Positions 53,076 through 61,885 of a DNA stretch of 64,000 nucleotides are shown piece by piece; the first letter of the stretch is position 1; each line of letters starts with the position of its first letter. Origin of the DNA: Flavobacterium praedii (GTDB lineage Bacteria > Bacteroidota > Bacteroidia > Flavobacteriales > Flavobacteriaceae). Under the pieces are notes generated by a model. That model had not been told where the DNA came from and made no database searches. It saw only the letters and a list, made by a program, of their open reading frames with translations. The position numbers and the translations under genes are program-made. The stretch spans positions 2,815,001-2,879,000 of the forward strand of contig NZ_CP113948.1 of NCBI RefSeq assembly GCF_026810365.1, in the 5' to 3' direction.

Positions 53076-54965
53076 ATGGCAATGGATACCAATTTAGCTT
53101 TAGTCTTACTATTAACTCCTTTTTTAGGATTTTTAATTAATGTTTTCTTCGGAAAAAGTTTAGGAAAATCTGTTTCAGGAATCATCGGAACACTTTCGGT
53201 AGTGATTTCGTTTATTGTTACGGTTTCCTTTTTTCTGCAAATCAATCAAACCAAACAAGCTATCAGCATTCAATTATTTGATTGGATTCAGATTAGCAAC
53301 TTTCATGTGAGTTTTGGTTTTTTACTGGATCAATTATCTATTTTATGGTTATTGTTTGTAACTGGAATTGGTTCACTGATCCACTTATACTCCATCAGCT
53401 ATATGCATGATGATGAGAAAATGCATTCATTCTTCGCTTATTTGAATTTGTTTATCTTCTTCATGATTACACTGGTAGTTGGAAGCAACTTATTGGTAAT
53501 GTTCATTGGCTGGGAAGGTGTTGGACTTTGTTCGTACTTATTAATTGGATTTTGGTATAAAAACCAAGATTTTAATGACGCTGCCAAAAAAGCCTTCATC
53601 ATGAATAGAATTGGAGATTTAGGATTGTTAATCGGGATTTTCATCCTTGGTAATATGTTCTCCACTTTGGATTTTGCAACCTTAAAAACTGCAATTGCTG
53701 GAGCTACAAATCTTGATACGTTTTGGTTGAGCATTGCAGCTTTTGCTTTGTTCATTGGAGCTTGTGGTAAATCGGCACAAATTCCTTTGTATACTTGGTT
53801 GCCTGATGCGATGGCTGGACCTACACCAGTTTCAGCATTGATTCACGCTGCTACGATGGTAACTGCAGGTATCTTTATGGTAACTCGATTGAATTTTGTT
53901 TTTGATTTAACGCCATACGTTCAGACCATAATTGCTGTAATAGGTGGTGTAACTGCTTTGGTTGCTGCAACGATTGGTTTGGTTCAGAACGATATTAAAA
54001 AAGTACTAGCCTACTCTACTGTCTCTCAATTGGGATTAATGTTCTTGGCTTTGGGATTAGGAGCTTATGAAGTAGCTGTATTTCACGTAATCACTCACGC
54101 TTTCTTTAAAGCTTGTTTGTTCTTAGGATCAGGTTCTGTGATACACGGTTTGCATGGAGAACAAGATATGCGCAAAATGGGTGGCTTGAAAAAAGCGATG
54201 CCTATCACGTTTTGGACGATGCTTATTGCTTCTTTAGCAATTTCAGGAGTACCATTATTCTCTGGGTTTTTCTCAAAAGATGAAATTTTAATGGTGGCTT
54301 TCCATCATAACATTCCATTATGGTTTATTGCATCTGTTGCGTCTATCATGACCGCTTTCTATATGTTTAGATTAATGTTCTTGACTTTCTTTAACGATTT
54401 TAGAGGAACCGAAGAGCAAAAACATCATTTACATGAAAGCCCAGCTTTAATAACTTTCCCACTAATCGTTTTGGCTATTTTGGCAACTGTAGGAGGACTA
54501 ATTAGTTTGCCTGGTAATAGTTGGTTGAATGTATATTTAGCACCACTTTTTGCAAAAGCAACTTCAGAGGAACATGGATTAGGTTTTACAGAATATTCAT
54601 TAATGGGAGTAGCAGTAATTGGTGCTTTTATGGGTATTTTAATAGCTTACAGAAAATACATCCAACAAAATACGGTACCAAATGAAGATGCAGAAATAAC
54701 AGGATTAACGAAAGTTCTTTACAATAAATACTATGTTGATGAAATATATGATGTACTATTTGTAAACACCACAAACAGTTTGTCAAAATTCTTTAGAGAC
54801 TATGTAGAAACAGGAATTTCTTCTCTAGTTTTCGGATTAGGAAAAATAACCAGTGAACTTAGTTTTCAAGGTAAAAAATTGCAGAATGGAAGTGTTGGAC
54901 TATACTTATTTGCTTTTGTTTTAGGCATGTGTGCCATTGTTTCATTTTTATTTCTAGCTCAATAA
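53076..54965 (+). CDS. nuoL: NADH-quinone oxidoreductase subunit L
   Basis: This 629-residue antiporter-like subunit is at the far end of the membrane arm. Visible are MFIGWEGVGLCSYLLIGFWY with the key glutamate, the lysine-containing ACGKSAQIPLYTWLPDAMAGPTPVS and HAATMVTAGIFMVTR (read as two pieces), and ITHAFFKACLFLGSG. A long C-terminal part (the lateral helix) is present. The length is normal. Confidence 0.96.
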   Translation: MAMDTNLALVLLLTPFLGFLINVFFGKSLGKSVSGIIGTLSVVISFIVTVSFFLQINQTKQAISIQLFDWIQISNFHVSFGFLLDQLSILWLLFVTGIGSLIHLYSISYMHDDEKMHSFFAYLNLFIFFMITLVVGSNLLVMFIGWEGVGLCSYLLIGFWYKNQDFNDAAKKAFIMNRIGDLGLLIGIFILGNMFSTLDFATLKTAIAGATNLDTFWLSIAAFALFIGACGKSAQIPLYTWLPDAMAGPTPVSALIHAATMVTAGIFMVTRLNFVFDLTPYVQTIIAVIGGVTALVAATIGLVQNDIKKVLAYSTVSQLGLMFLALGLGAYEVAVFHVITHAFFKACLFLGSGSVIHGLHGEQDMRKMGGLKKAMPITFWTMLIASLAISGVPLFSGFFSKDEILMVAFHHNIPLWFIASVASIMTAFYMFRLMFLTFFNDFRGTEEQKHHLHESPALITFPLIVLAILATVGGLISLPGNSWLNVYLAPLFAKATSEEHGLGFTEYSLMGVAVIGAFMGILIAYRKYIQQNTVPNEDAEITGLTKVLYNKYYVDEIYDVLFVNTTNSLSKFFRDYVETGISSLVFGLGKITSELSFQGKKLQNGSVGLYLFAFVLGMCAIVSFLFLAQ

Positions 54966-54974
54966 TTATATACT

Positions 54975-56417
54975 ATGAACGTATCTCTTATATTAATCAT
55001 CCTTTTAGTTGGCGCATTTGCAACTTATTTAGCTGGCGATAAACTGGCTTCAAAAGTGGCATTGTTTTTTGGATTGGCGGCAGCAGGTTGCTCTATTGTT
55101 TTGTTAAACCATTTTAATTTAGGTGAAAACATTAGCTTTTTCAGCCAATGGATTACACAACCTAAAGTTTCATTTGCACTTCAAGCGGATGGATTGTCAT
55201 TGGCCATGGTTTTATTGACAACGGTCTTGACTGCCATTATTATATTATCCTCCTTTGGGAATGAATTCAAAAACGCAAAATCGATTTATGCTCTAATATT
55301 GTTTATGTCTTTTGCTATGACAGGAACATTCTTAGCAAGCGACGGACTTTTATATTACATTTTTTGGGAATTATCATTAATCCCAATCTATTTTATCGCT
55401 TTGATTTGGGGTAATGGAGATGCCGAAGAACGTAGAAAAGCAGTGGTTAAATTCTTTATTTACACATTGGCAGGATCATTATTCATGTTGGTTGCCTTTG
55501 TTTATATGTACCAAAAAGCAGGCAGCTTCTTAATCGAAGATTTATACAAATTAAATTTAACTATTAACGAGCAAAAATGGATTTTTACCGCTTTCTTCTT
55601 GGCATATGCGATTAAGATTCCTTTGATTCCGTTTCACACTTGGCAAGCGAATGTTTACCAAAAATCTCCAACTCTTGGAACTATGCTTTTGTCTGGTATC
55701 ATGTTAAAAATGGGATTGTACAGTCTTATCCGTTGGCAATTGCCCTTGGCACCATTAGCCGCTAAAGAATACATGTACATCTTTATCGGTGTTGGTATTG
55801 TGGGAGTTATTTATGGTTCAATCGTAGCATTGAGACAAAAAGATTTGAAAAAATTATTAGCTTATTCTTCCCTTGCTCACGTTGGATTGATCGCAGCAGG
55901 AACTTATACGTTAACTCTTGACGGTTTTAGAGGAGCAGTATTGCAAATGATTGCTCATGGATTTGTGGTAGTTGGTTTGTTTTTTGCAGCCGAAATCATT
56001 TATAGAAGATACGAAACCAGGTTAATTTCAGAAATGGGTGGTATACGCTCACAATCTCCAAAATTCACTTCTATGTTTTTAATTTTGGTATTGGCCTCTG
56101 TTGCTTTACCAACAACTTTCAATTTCGTAGGTGAATTTACTGTACTGTATAGTCTTTCACAAATTAATATCTGGTTTGCCATTTTGGGAGGAACAACCAT
56201 CATTTTGGGAGCTTATTATATGTTGAAAATGTTCCAACATGTGATGTTAGGAGAGACAAATACAAAATTATTTACTGATATTACTTTCTCTGAAGGATTG
56301 ACAATGGTAATTGTTATTGCCGTTTTGTTTTTCTTCGGAATGTATCCAAAACCAATCAACGATTTGATAACACCAAGTCTTGAAACTATTTTAAACACTA
56401 TTAATAAATACAATTAA
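54975..56417 (+). CDS. nuoM: NADH-quinone oxidoreductase subunit M
   Basis: This 480-residue antiporter-like proton-pumping subunit has the glutamate in YIFWELSLIPIYFIAL, the conserved lysine region AIKIPLIPFHTWQANVYQKS and the YSSLAHVGLIAAG helix. It starts 9 bp after nuoL and is followed after 19 bp by nuoN. Confidence 0.96.
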   Translation: MNVSLILIILLVGAFATYLAGDKLASKVALFFGLAAAGCSIVLLNHFNLGENISFFSQWITQPKVSFALQADGLSLAMVLLTTVLTAIIILSSFGNEFKNAKSIYALILFMSFAMTGTFLASDGLLYYIFWELSLIPIYFIALIWGNGDAEERRKAVVKFFIYTLAGSLFMLVAFVYMYQKAGSFLIEDLYKLNLTINEQKWIFTAFFLAYAIKIPLIPFHTWQANVYQKSPTLGTMLLSGIMLKMGLYSLIRWQLPLAPLAAKEYMYIFIGVGIVGVIYGSIVALRQKDLKKLLAYSSLAHVGLIAAGTYTLTLDGFRGAVLQMIAHGFVVVGLFFAAEIIYRRYETRLISEMGGIRSQSPKFTSMFLILVLASVALPTTFNFVGEFTVLYSLSQINIWFAILGGTTIILGAYYMLKMFQHVMLGETNTKLFTDITFSEGLTMVIVIAVLFFFGMYPKPINDLITPSLETILNTINKYN

Positions 56418-56436
56418 GTAAAAAAGCATAATATAA

Positions 56437-57807
56437 ATGACAACATTAATAGCTATAATAGGATTAGGTGTTTTATGCCTTATATTTGAAATCTTCGATT
56501 TTAGAAAAGCAATTATCCCAGTAACAATTATTGGATTATTAGCCATTCTAGGACTTACTGTTTCTGAATTTAATTCTCCAGCGAGTTACTACAATAATAT
56601 GATCGTAGTAAGTAAATTTTCGGTTTCTTTTTCGAGTTTATTTATTGTACTAACCCTCTTTTTAGTGGCTTTGAGTCATAATTTTTATGACAATCACCAA
56701 AGCAAACTATCTGATTATATCGCTATAAAAATATTCCTTTTGGCAGGAGCCGTTTCTATGGTTTCGTTTGGAAATTTGGCTATGTTCTTTTTAGGAATTG
56801 AAATCTTATCCATTTCTCTTTATATACTAGCTGCGAGTAACCGAATGAATATAAAAAGCAATGAAGCTGGTATGAAGTATTTCTTGATGGGATCTTTTGC
56901 TTCAGGGATTATTTTATTTGGAATTTGTATGATTTACGGTGCAATGGGATCTTTTGACATACTTGAAATTAGTGATATGTCACAATCTGCAGAATTACCA
57001 ATTTGGTTTCCAATTGGAATTGTATTGTTAACCATTGGAATGTTATTTAAAATAGCTGCTGTTCCTTTTCACTTTTGGGCACCAGATGTATACGAAGGTT
57101 CACCTGCTTTAACAACTGCTTTAATGAGTACTTTGGCAAAAGTAGTTGCCATGGCCACTTTGTATAAACTATTATCGAGTATGCACGCTGATTTGAATTA
57201 TGCTTTTCAAATCGTTATTGTTATAATTTCTATCACTTCAATGACGGTTGGTAATATTATGGCTTTAAAACAAGTCAATGTGAAACGTATGCTTGCATTC
57301 TCAGGAATTTCGCATGCTGGATTTATGTTGATGACATTATTAAGTTTATCATCTTCAGCAGGAAGTTTATTGTATTATGCTACAGCCTATTCATTGGCCG
57401 GTATTGCTGCTTTCAGTGTAATTTTATACGTATGCAAAAATAGAGACAATGAAGACATCGTAAACTTTCACGGTTTAGGAAAAACAAATCCACTATTGGC
57501 TGCGATTTTAACGGCGTCATTACTTTCTATGGCAGGTATTCCAATTTTTGCAGGTTTCTTTGCTAAATTGATTTTGTTCAGCCAAACGATTCAAGCGGGT
57601 TATTTAGTTGTTGTGATATTTGCGGTTATCAATTCGATTATAAGCGTTGGTTACTACTTTAAATTGATCTTAGCGATGTATACCAAAGAACCGAACGAAG
57701 CAAGAACAGGAAAACCATTCTTGATTTATGCTGTTGCAGTTGTTGCAATTCTTTTGAATATTGTTATTGGATTGTTTCCTTCATTAGTATTGGATTTATT
57801 AGCTTAA
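56437..57807 (+). CDS. nuoN: NADH-quinone oxidoreductase subunit N
   Basis: This 456-residue antiporter-like subunit shows FFLGIEILSISLYILAASNR with the key glutamate, KIAAVPFHFWAPDVYEGSPA with the conserved lysine, and AFSGISHAGFMLM. It is the last gene of the nuo operon, which thus has all subunits A to N (with separate C and D) in canonical order. A terminator follows. Confidence 0.96.
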   Translation: MTTLIAIIGLGVLCLIFEIFDFRKAIIPVTIIGLLAILGLTVSEFNSPASYYNNMIVVSKFSVSFSSLFIVLTLFLVALSHNFYDNHQSKLSDYIAIKIFLLAGAVSMVSFGNLAMFFLGIEILSISLYILAASNRMNIKSNEAGMKYFLMGSFASGIILFGICMIYGAMGSFDILEISDMSQSAELPIWFPIGIVLLTIGMLFKIAAVPFHFWAPDVYEGSPALTTALMSTLAKVVAMATLYKLLSSMHADLNYAFQIVIVIISITSMTVGNIMALKQVNVKRMLAFSGISHAGFMLMTLLSLSSSAGSLLYYATAYSLAGIAAFSVILYVCKNRDNEDIVNFHGLGKTNPLLAAILTASLLSMAGIPIFAGFFAKLILFSQTIQAGYLVVVIFAVINSIISVGYYFKLILAMYTKEPNEARTGKPFLIYAVAVVAILLNIVIGLFPSLVLDLLA

Positions 57808-57864
57808 AATCCATTCCATTGGTGTAAAAAATAAATCATATTACCATAATAAAATATTATATCT

Positions 57865-57897
57865 AAGTCACTAGTTAATTTTAGTGACTTTTTTTTA
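57865..57897 (+). terminator. Terminator of the nuo operon
   Basis: The stem AAGTCACTA / TAGTGACTT is followed by a T-run of nine, 58 bp after the nuoN stop. Confidence 0.85.
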
Positions 57898-57903
57898 TGA
57901 TAT

Positions 57904-57938
57904 AAAAAAACCACCAATTACAATAATTGATGGTTTTT
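57904..57938 (-). terminator. Terminator for the convergent TPR gene
   Basis: On the minus strand the stem AAAAACCATCAATTA / TAATTGGTGGTTTTT (one mismatch) is followed by T residues. It faces the gene at 58051 and is 112 bp past its stop, which is rather far. Confidence 0.6.
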
Positions 57939-58050
57939 CACCCTAATCTAATTCAACTCAAATCTAAACTTAATACTATTGCAATTAACTATTTATCTGC
58001 TTTTTCAAATCAAGTAGATACTATGTGTTTTATTTAATTTTACAATTTGA

Positions 58051-59319
58051 TTAATCTTCAGATGCTAAAGCACTTAATGAAACCGTTTTTTTGGTAAAAT
58101 TAAGACTGTTCATTAATTGTGATACGCTATTATTAAAAGGATCTATACATACAATTTTTTGTAAATAAGGTTTTATAGTTTTTACAATTTGTTCTCTTTC
58201 TTTTTTTAACTCTAAATACACCTTCTTGTCAGAAGAAGAAGCCTCCATATCATTAATTTTGTTTGTGATTTTAATACTTTTCTCCGCCAACAAAGCAGAA
58301 AGGTTAACATAAGCAGTTATATTTTTCGGATCGGTTTCAATGGCTTTTTTATAATAATACTCAGCTCCTTCATAATACTGTTCATTTTGACAATTTATTC
58401 CAAAATTGGCTAATACCTCAGCATTATTAGGATTTGATTCTATTATAATTGATGCTAAGCTATCAAAAAGCTCATAATCTTTGGTTTGTAAGTACAAATT
58501 AGCTTCGATAAATGATAACGCCTGATCTTGATTATTGAGCTTTCTGGCTTGGGCAATCATTTTTAAAGCTTTTTCTTTATATCCTTTTTGGATATAAATC
58601 ATAGCCATACTTTTATAAATTTCCGCTTTTTTAGAAATTAATTCTGTTCTTGGTCTAAGATGAGTTCCGCTTTTTATTTTTTCGTTTCTTTCTTCAATAG
58701 TAGTGAAATATTCTTCCTTTAGAAGTTCTTTGCTATAAGCTATATAAACAGGGACATTTCCAGAATAATTCATTCCTTTTAATTCCTCAAAACATTGCAA
58801 AGCCAAATTATTTTCACTGCCATTTCGATAACTAATAGCTGCTTGATATAATTGTAATGTATCTTTTTTATCAATTAAATAAGCTTGATAAAATTTATCG
58901 GAAGAAGTTGTGTAGTTTTCAAAAGCTACATCTTCATTAGCACTATCGATTAGCTTCCTTTTAATTTCAAACAAAGATTTTGTTGCTTGTGAAATGAATT
59001 TATCATCATTCGATTCAATTTCAACTTGAATCAAATCATTAAATGCAAAAATTGCTTCTGTAAGGTTTTTGAAAGTATTTATATTTTTATTCGCTAAATC
59101 AACTAAAGCAGTTCCTTTTAAATAATAAAAATGAATTTTATCTTCATTGGAAGCATTACCGATTAAATATGCAATGGGAGACAAAACAACTATAACTTGT
59201 TCAGAATCTCCATATTTCATTAATTTAAGAGCTTCTTTAATTTGGCTTTTTTGAGCGGAAATTGAAGGAATAAACAACAAAAAGAAGAAGAGAATTTTTA
59301 AAATAATTTTCATGATCAT
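58051..59319 (-). CDS. Exported tetratricopeptide-repeat protein
   Basis: This 422-residue protein has a signal peptide (MIMKIILKILFFFLLFIPSI, cut near SAQ at about 23). TPR-like helical pairs are spread over residues 30-350. The clearest are SMAMIYIQKGYKEKALKMIA, NFGINCQNEQYYEGAEYYYK with KAIETDPKNITAYVNLSALL next to it, and the late coiled region VYLELKKEREQIVK. It is a periplasmic scaffold by appearance; no partner is known. The third residue Met (59313) is an equally possible start. It is monocistronic. Confidence 0.82.
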   Translation of the reverse strand: MIMKIILKILFFFLLFIPSISAQKSQIKEALKLMKYGDSEQVIVVLSPIAYLIGNASNEDKIHFYYLKGTALVDLANKNINTFKNLTEAIFAFNDLIQVEIESNDDKFISQATKSLFEIKRKLIDSANEDVAFENYTTSSDKFYQAYLIDKKDTLQLYQAAISYRNGSENNLALQCFEELKGMNYSGNVPVYIAYSKELLKEEYFTTIEERNEKIKSGTHLRPRTELISKKAEIYKSMAMIYIQKGYKEKALKMIAQARKLNNQDQALSFIEANLYLQTKDYELFDSLASIIIESNPNNAEVLANFGINCQNEQYYEGAEYYYKKAIETDPKNITAYVNLSALLAEKSIKITNKINDMEASSSDKKVYLELKKEREQIVKTIKPYLQKIVCIDPFNNSVSQLMNSLNFTKKTVSLSALASED

Positions 59320-59554
59320 AGGTTTAAATTACTAATAAATTGGGTAAATGTTGGGGACATTTAATGATTGAAAAAGTAACAAAGTCAATAAGACAAATAG
59401 CACTTGAAAATCTAAATCAAAGCTATTTCTTTTTAGATACGCATTTACACGCAATAGTACCTGAAATCTAACAAACAAAGTATTCCATAGAAAAATGAAT
59501 AAACAATATAGTTGTTGATTTTTTATAGAAAAATAAAAAACACCCAACATACCG

Positions 59555-59586
59555 AATATCGATTATAATCGTTAATTTACGATATT
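59555..59586 (+). promoter_or_regulatory. Probable ArsR operator
   Basis: The outer arms AATATCG (59555-59561) and CGATATT (59580-59586) enclose a perfect 12-bp palindrome, CGATTATAATCG (59560-59571). The site ends 15 bp before the ArsR start codon, as expected for autorepression. Confidence 0.6.
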
Positions 59587-59601
59587 GAAAACAAGCTATT
59601 T

Positions 59602-60024
59602 ATGGGAACTACCAAACAATTAAATTTCGATAAAGAAACAAAAGCAATAGCCGAAATATGTAAAGCGCTCGGGCATCCTACACGCATACAAATCATGACC
59701 ATCTTATTGAAAAAAAACAATAGAACCTGTGGTGAAATTGTCTCATTAATACCATTGGCACAATCAACTATATCAAAACATTTGTTAGAGCTAAAAAAAG
59801 CAGATTTATTAAAGGTCAAAAACGTTGGTAAAAAAACTATTTATTCAATAGAAATAGACAAAATGCAACTTTTAAAAAAGTACCTAATCCATTTTATGAA
59901 TAATAAATCGATTTTGGAAGAGACCAGTCAATTACAAGACACAACTTATACTGCAATTGAAACAAAACAAAACTTAAAACAATACAACTATACGTTTCCA
60001 GATAAAAAAAACAAAACTGAATAA
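59602..60024 (+). CDS. ArsR-family winged-helix transcriptional regulator
   Basis: This is a 140-residue repressor-type regulator. The wing-helix domain spans about residues 13-90 with ICKALGHPTRIQIMTILLKK, the recognition helix LAQSTISKHLLELKKADLLK and the wing VKNVGKKTIYSIE. There is no CVC metal motif of the ArsR type; a single cysteine lies in NRTCGEIV and another in EICKALG, so a redox or non-metal signal is possible. The 45-residue tail is unstructured-looking. It is 101 bp upstream of the DsbA-like gene and may control it. Confidence 0.88.
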   Translation: MGTTKQLNFDKETKAIAEICKALGHPTRIQIMTILLKKNNRTCGEIVSLIPLAQSTISKHLLELKKADLLKVKNVGKKTIYSIEIDKMQLLKKYLIHFMNNKSILEETSQLQDTTYTAIETKQNLKQYNYTFPDKKNKTE

Positions 60025-60125
60025 ACGATCCATAGTTAGTTCCTAATAAAAACTTAAAAATAAACCGATCCAAATTGAATTTCATAATTTTACTTTTTAA
60101 ATAAAAGGATAGAGACTAAAAAAAT

Positions 60126-60842
60126 ATGGAAAATCAATTAAAAATACAAATCTGGTCGGATGTAATGTGTCCGTTTTGTTATATTGGAAAAAGAAGAATA
60201 GAAGAAGCACTTTCACTTTTTGATAATAAAGAATCGGTAGCTATTGAATGGAAAAGTTTTCAATTGGATCCGAGTTTTGTGGCAACTCCCAATGAAAGCA
60301 TCATTGATCATTTGGCAGAAAAATATAGAAAAGATACCAGTTGGGCACAAACAATGGTAGATAATATGACTGAAAACGCGAAAAAATCGGGATTGAATTT
60401 TCATTTTGAGAAAGCCATTCTTGCCAATTCATTAAACGCCCATCGCTTATTGCATTTGGCCAAAAAACATAATGTATCGAACGAGTTGGAAGAACTATTA
60501 TTCAAAGCCTATTTGACTGATGGTAAAGATGTAAACGATTTGAAAACTTTAGAATCGTTGGGTCTCGAAGTAGGATTAGAAAAAGAAGCGATTAAAAACG
60601 TATTACATTCAGATGTTTATGCTAATGAGGTGCGACAAGACCAAGAAGAGGCGCAATCGATTGGTGTAACAGGTGTTCCCTTCTTTGTATTTGACAATAA
60701 ATATGCTGTATCTGGAGCACAAGCCACTGATGTGTTTTTGAAAACACTGGAAAAATCTTGGGAGGAAGGAAATTACAAAACTAAATTACAACTCCAAAAC
60801 GCCACTGACGAAAACAGTTGTGGTATTGATGGTTGTGAATAA
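60126..60842 (+). CDS. DsbA-family oxidoreductase, FrnE-like
   Basis: This 238-residue cytoplasmic thioredoxin-fold protein of the FrnE/DsbA branch has the active-site motif CPFC in IWSDVMCPFCYIGKRRIEEA near the N-terminus, the helical insert, and the cis-proline loop GVTGVPFFVFDNKYAVSGAQ. There is no signal peptide. It ends CGIDGCE, a second cysteine pair like that of Deinococcus FrnE. It likely acts as a disulfide isomerase or oxidoreductase in stress. The next gene starts 7 bp after its stop, so they form an operon. Confidence 0.9.
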   Translation: MENQLKIQIWSDVMCPFCYIGKRRIEEALSLFDNKESVAIEWKSFQLDPSFVATPNESIIDHLAEKYRKDTSWAQTMVDNMTENAKKSGLNFHFEKAILANSLNAHRLLHLAKKHNVSNELEELLFKAYLTDGKDVNDLKTLESLGLEVGLEKEAIKNVLHSDVYANEVRQDQEEAQSIGVTGVPFFVFDNKYAVSGAQATDVFLKTLEKSWEEGNYKTKLQLQNATDENSCGIDGCE

Positions 60843-60849
60843 TAAAAAC

Positions 60850-61830
60850 ATGAGTGAAAATACAAAAATAATCCGCTGGGGAATTATTGGTTGCGGAAAT
60901 GTGACCGAATTAAAAAGTGGGCCAGCCTATCAAAAAACAAATGGTTTCAGTATTGAAGCTGTGATGCGCAGAGATGCTCAAAAAGCCGCTGATTATGCCA
61001 AAAGACATGGAATAAAGAAATATTACACGGATGCCGATGATCTAATAAATGATCCTGAAGTTGATGCTATCTATATTGCCACACCGCCAGATACCCATAA
61101 ATTTTATGGAGTGAAAGTAGCTGAGGCTGGAAAACCATGCTGTATCGAAAAACCTTTGGCTCCCAATTTCCAAGATTGTTTGAGTATCACCGAAGCTTTT
61201 GAAGCCAAAAACATTCCATTATTTATTGCCTATTATAGACGAACGTTACCCCGATTCGAACAAATAAAGAAATGGATCGATACGAAAACCATTGGAGATG
61301 TGAGACACATTCGCTGGCATTTGAGCAAACCTACAACCGATCAAGATCGTTCTGGAGAATACAACTGGAGAACCGATAAAACAATTGCAACGGGCGGTTA
61401 TTTTGACGATTTAGCGAGTCACGGGTTGGATTTGTTCATCCATTATTTTGGAACCATAAAAGAAGTTTCCGGAATTAGTCTCAATCAACAAGGGTTGTAC
61501 ACTTCCAAAGATGTGGCCACTGCCAATTGGCTTCACGAGTCTGGAATTACCGGTAGTGGAAGTTGGAATTTCGGCACTTTTGAAAGGGAAGATATAGTCG
61601 AAATTTACGGAAGTAAAGGCAAAATCACCTTTTCGGTTTTTGAAAACACCCCAATAATTCTTAAAACCGAAGAAGGCGAATCAACCCACATCATAGAACA
61701 TCCTGAAAACATTCAGTTGTATCATGTAGAACAAATGCGGGAACATCTTTTGGGGAATTCTGAACATCCGTCCAGTGGAGCTACAGCAACCCATACCAGT
61801 TGGGTTATGGATCAAATTATTGGAAATTGA
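60850..61830 (+). CDS. Gfo/Idh/MocA-family oxidoreductase
   Basis: This 326-residue NAD(P)-dependent dehydrogenase acts on sugars or polyols. The Rossmann start is IIRWGIIGCGNVTELKSG, the nucleotide region IYIATPPDTHKFYGVKVAEAG, followed by the catalytic CCIEKPLAPN (EKP motif) and the C-terminal alpha/beta domain. I use MSENTKIIRWG at 60850, not the ATG at 60820 that would overlap the DsbA-like gene by 23 bp. The substrate is unknown. A strong terminator separates it from the convergent fucosidase gene. Confidence 0.9.
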   Translation: MSENTKIIRWGIIGCGNVTELKSGPAYQKTNGFSIEAVMRRDAQKAADYAKRHGIKKYYTDADDLINDPEVDAIYIATPPDTHKFYGVKVAEAGKPCCIEKPLAPNFQDCLSITEAFEAKNIPLFIAYYRRTLPRFEQIKKWIDTKTIGDVRHIRWHLSKPTTDQDRSGEYNWRTDKTIATGGYFDDLASHGLDLFIHYFGTIKEVSGISLNQQGLYTSKDVATANWLHESGITGSGSWNFGTFEREDIVEIYGSKGKITFSVFENTPIILKTEEGESTHIIEHPENIQLYHVEQMREHLLGNSEHPSSGATATHTSWVMDQIIGN

Positions 61831-61848
61831 ATTATAAACTTCAATAAG

Positions 61849-61883
61849 AAAAAGAGGTGCTAATCAAATTAGCACCTCTTTTT
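61849..61883. terminator. Bidirectional terminator
   Basis: The perfect stem AAAAAGAGGTGCTAAT / ATTAGCACCTCTTTTT lies between convergent genes, with A- and T-tracts on the two sides. Confidence 0.92.
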
Positions 61884-61885
61884 AT

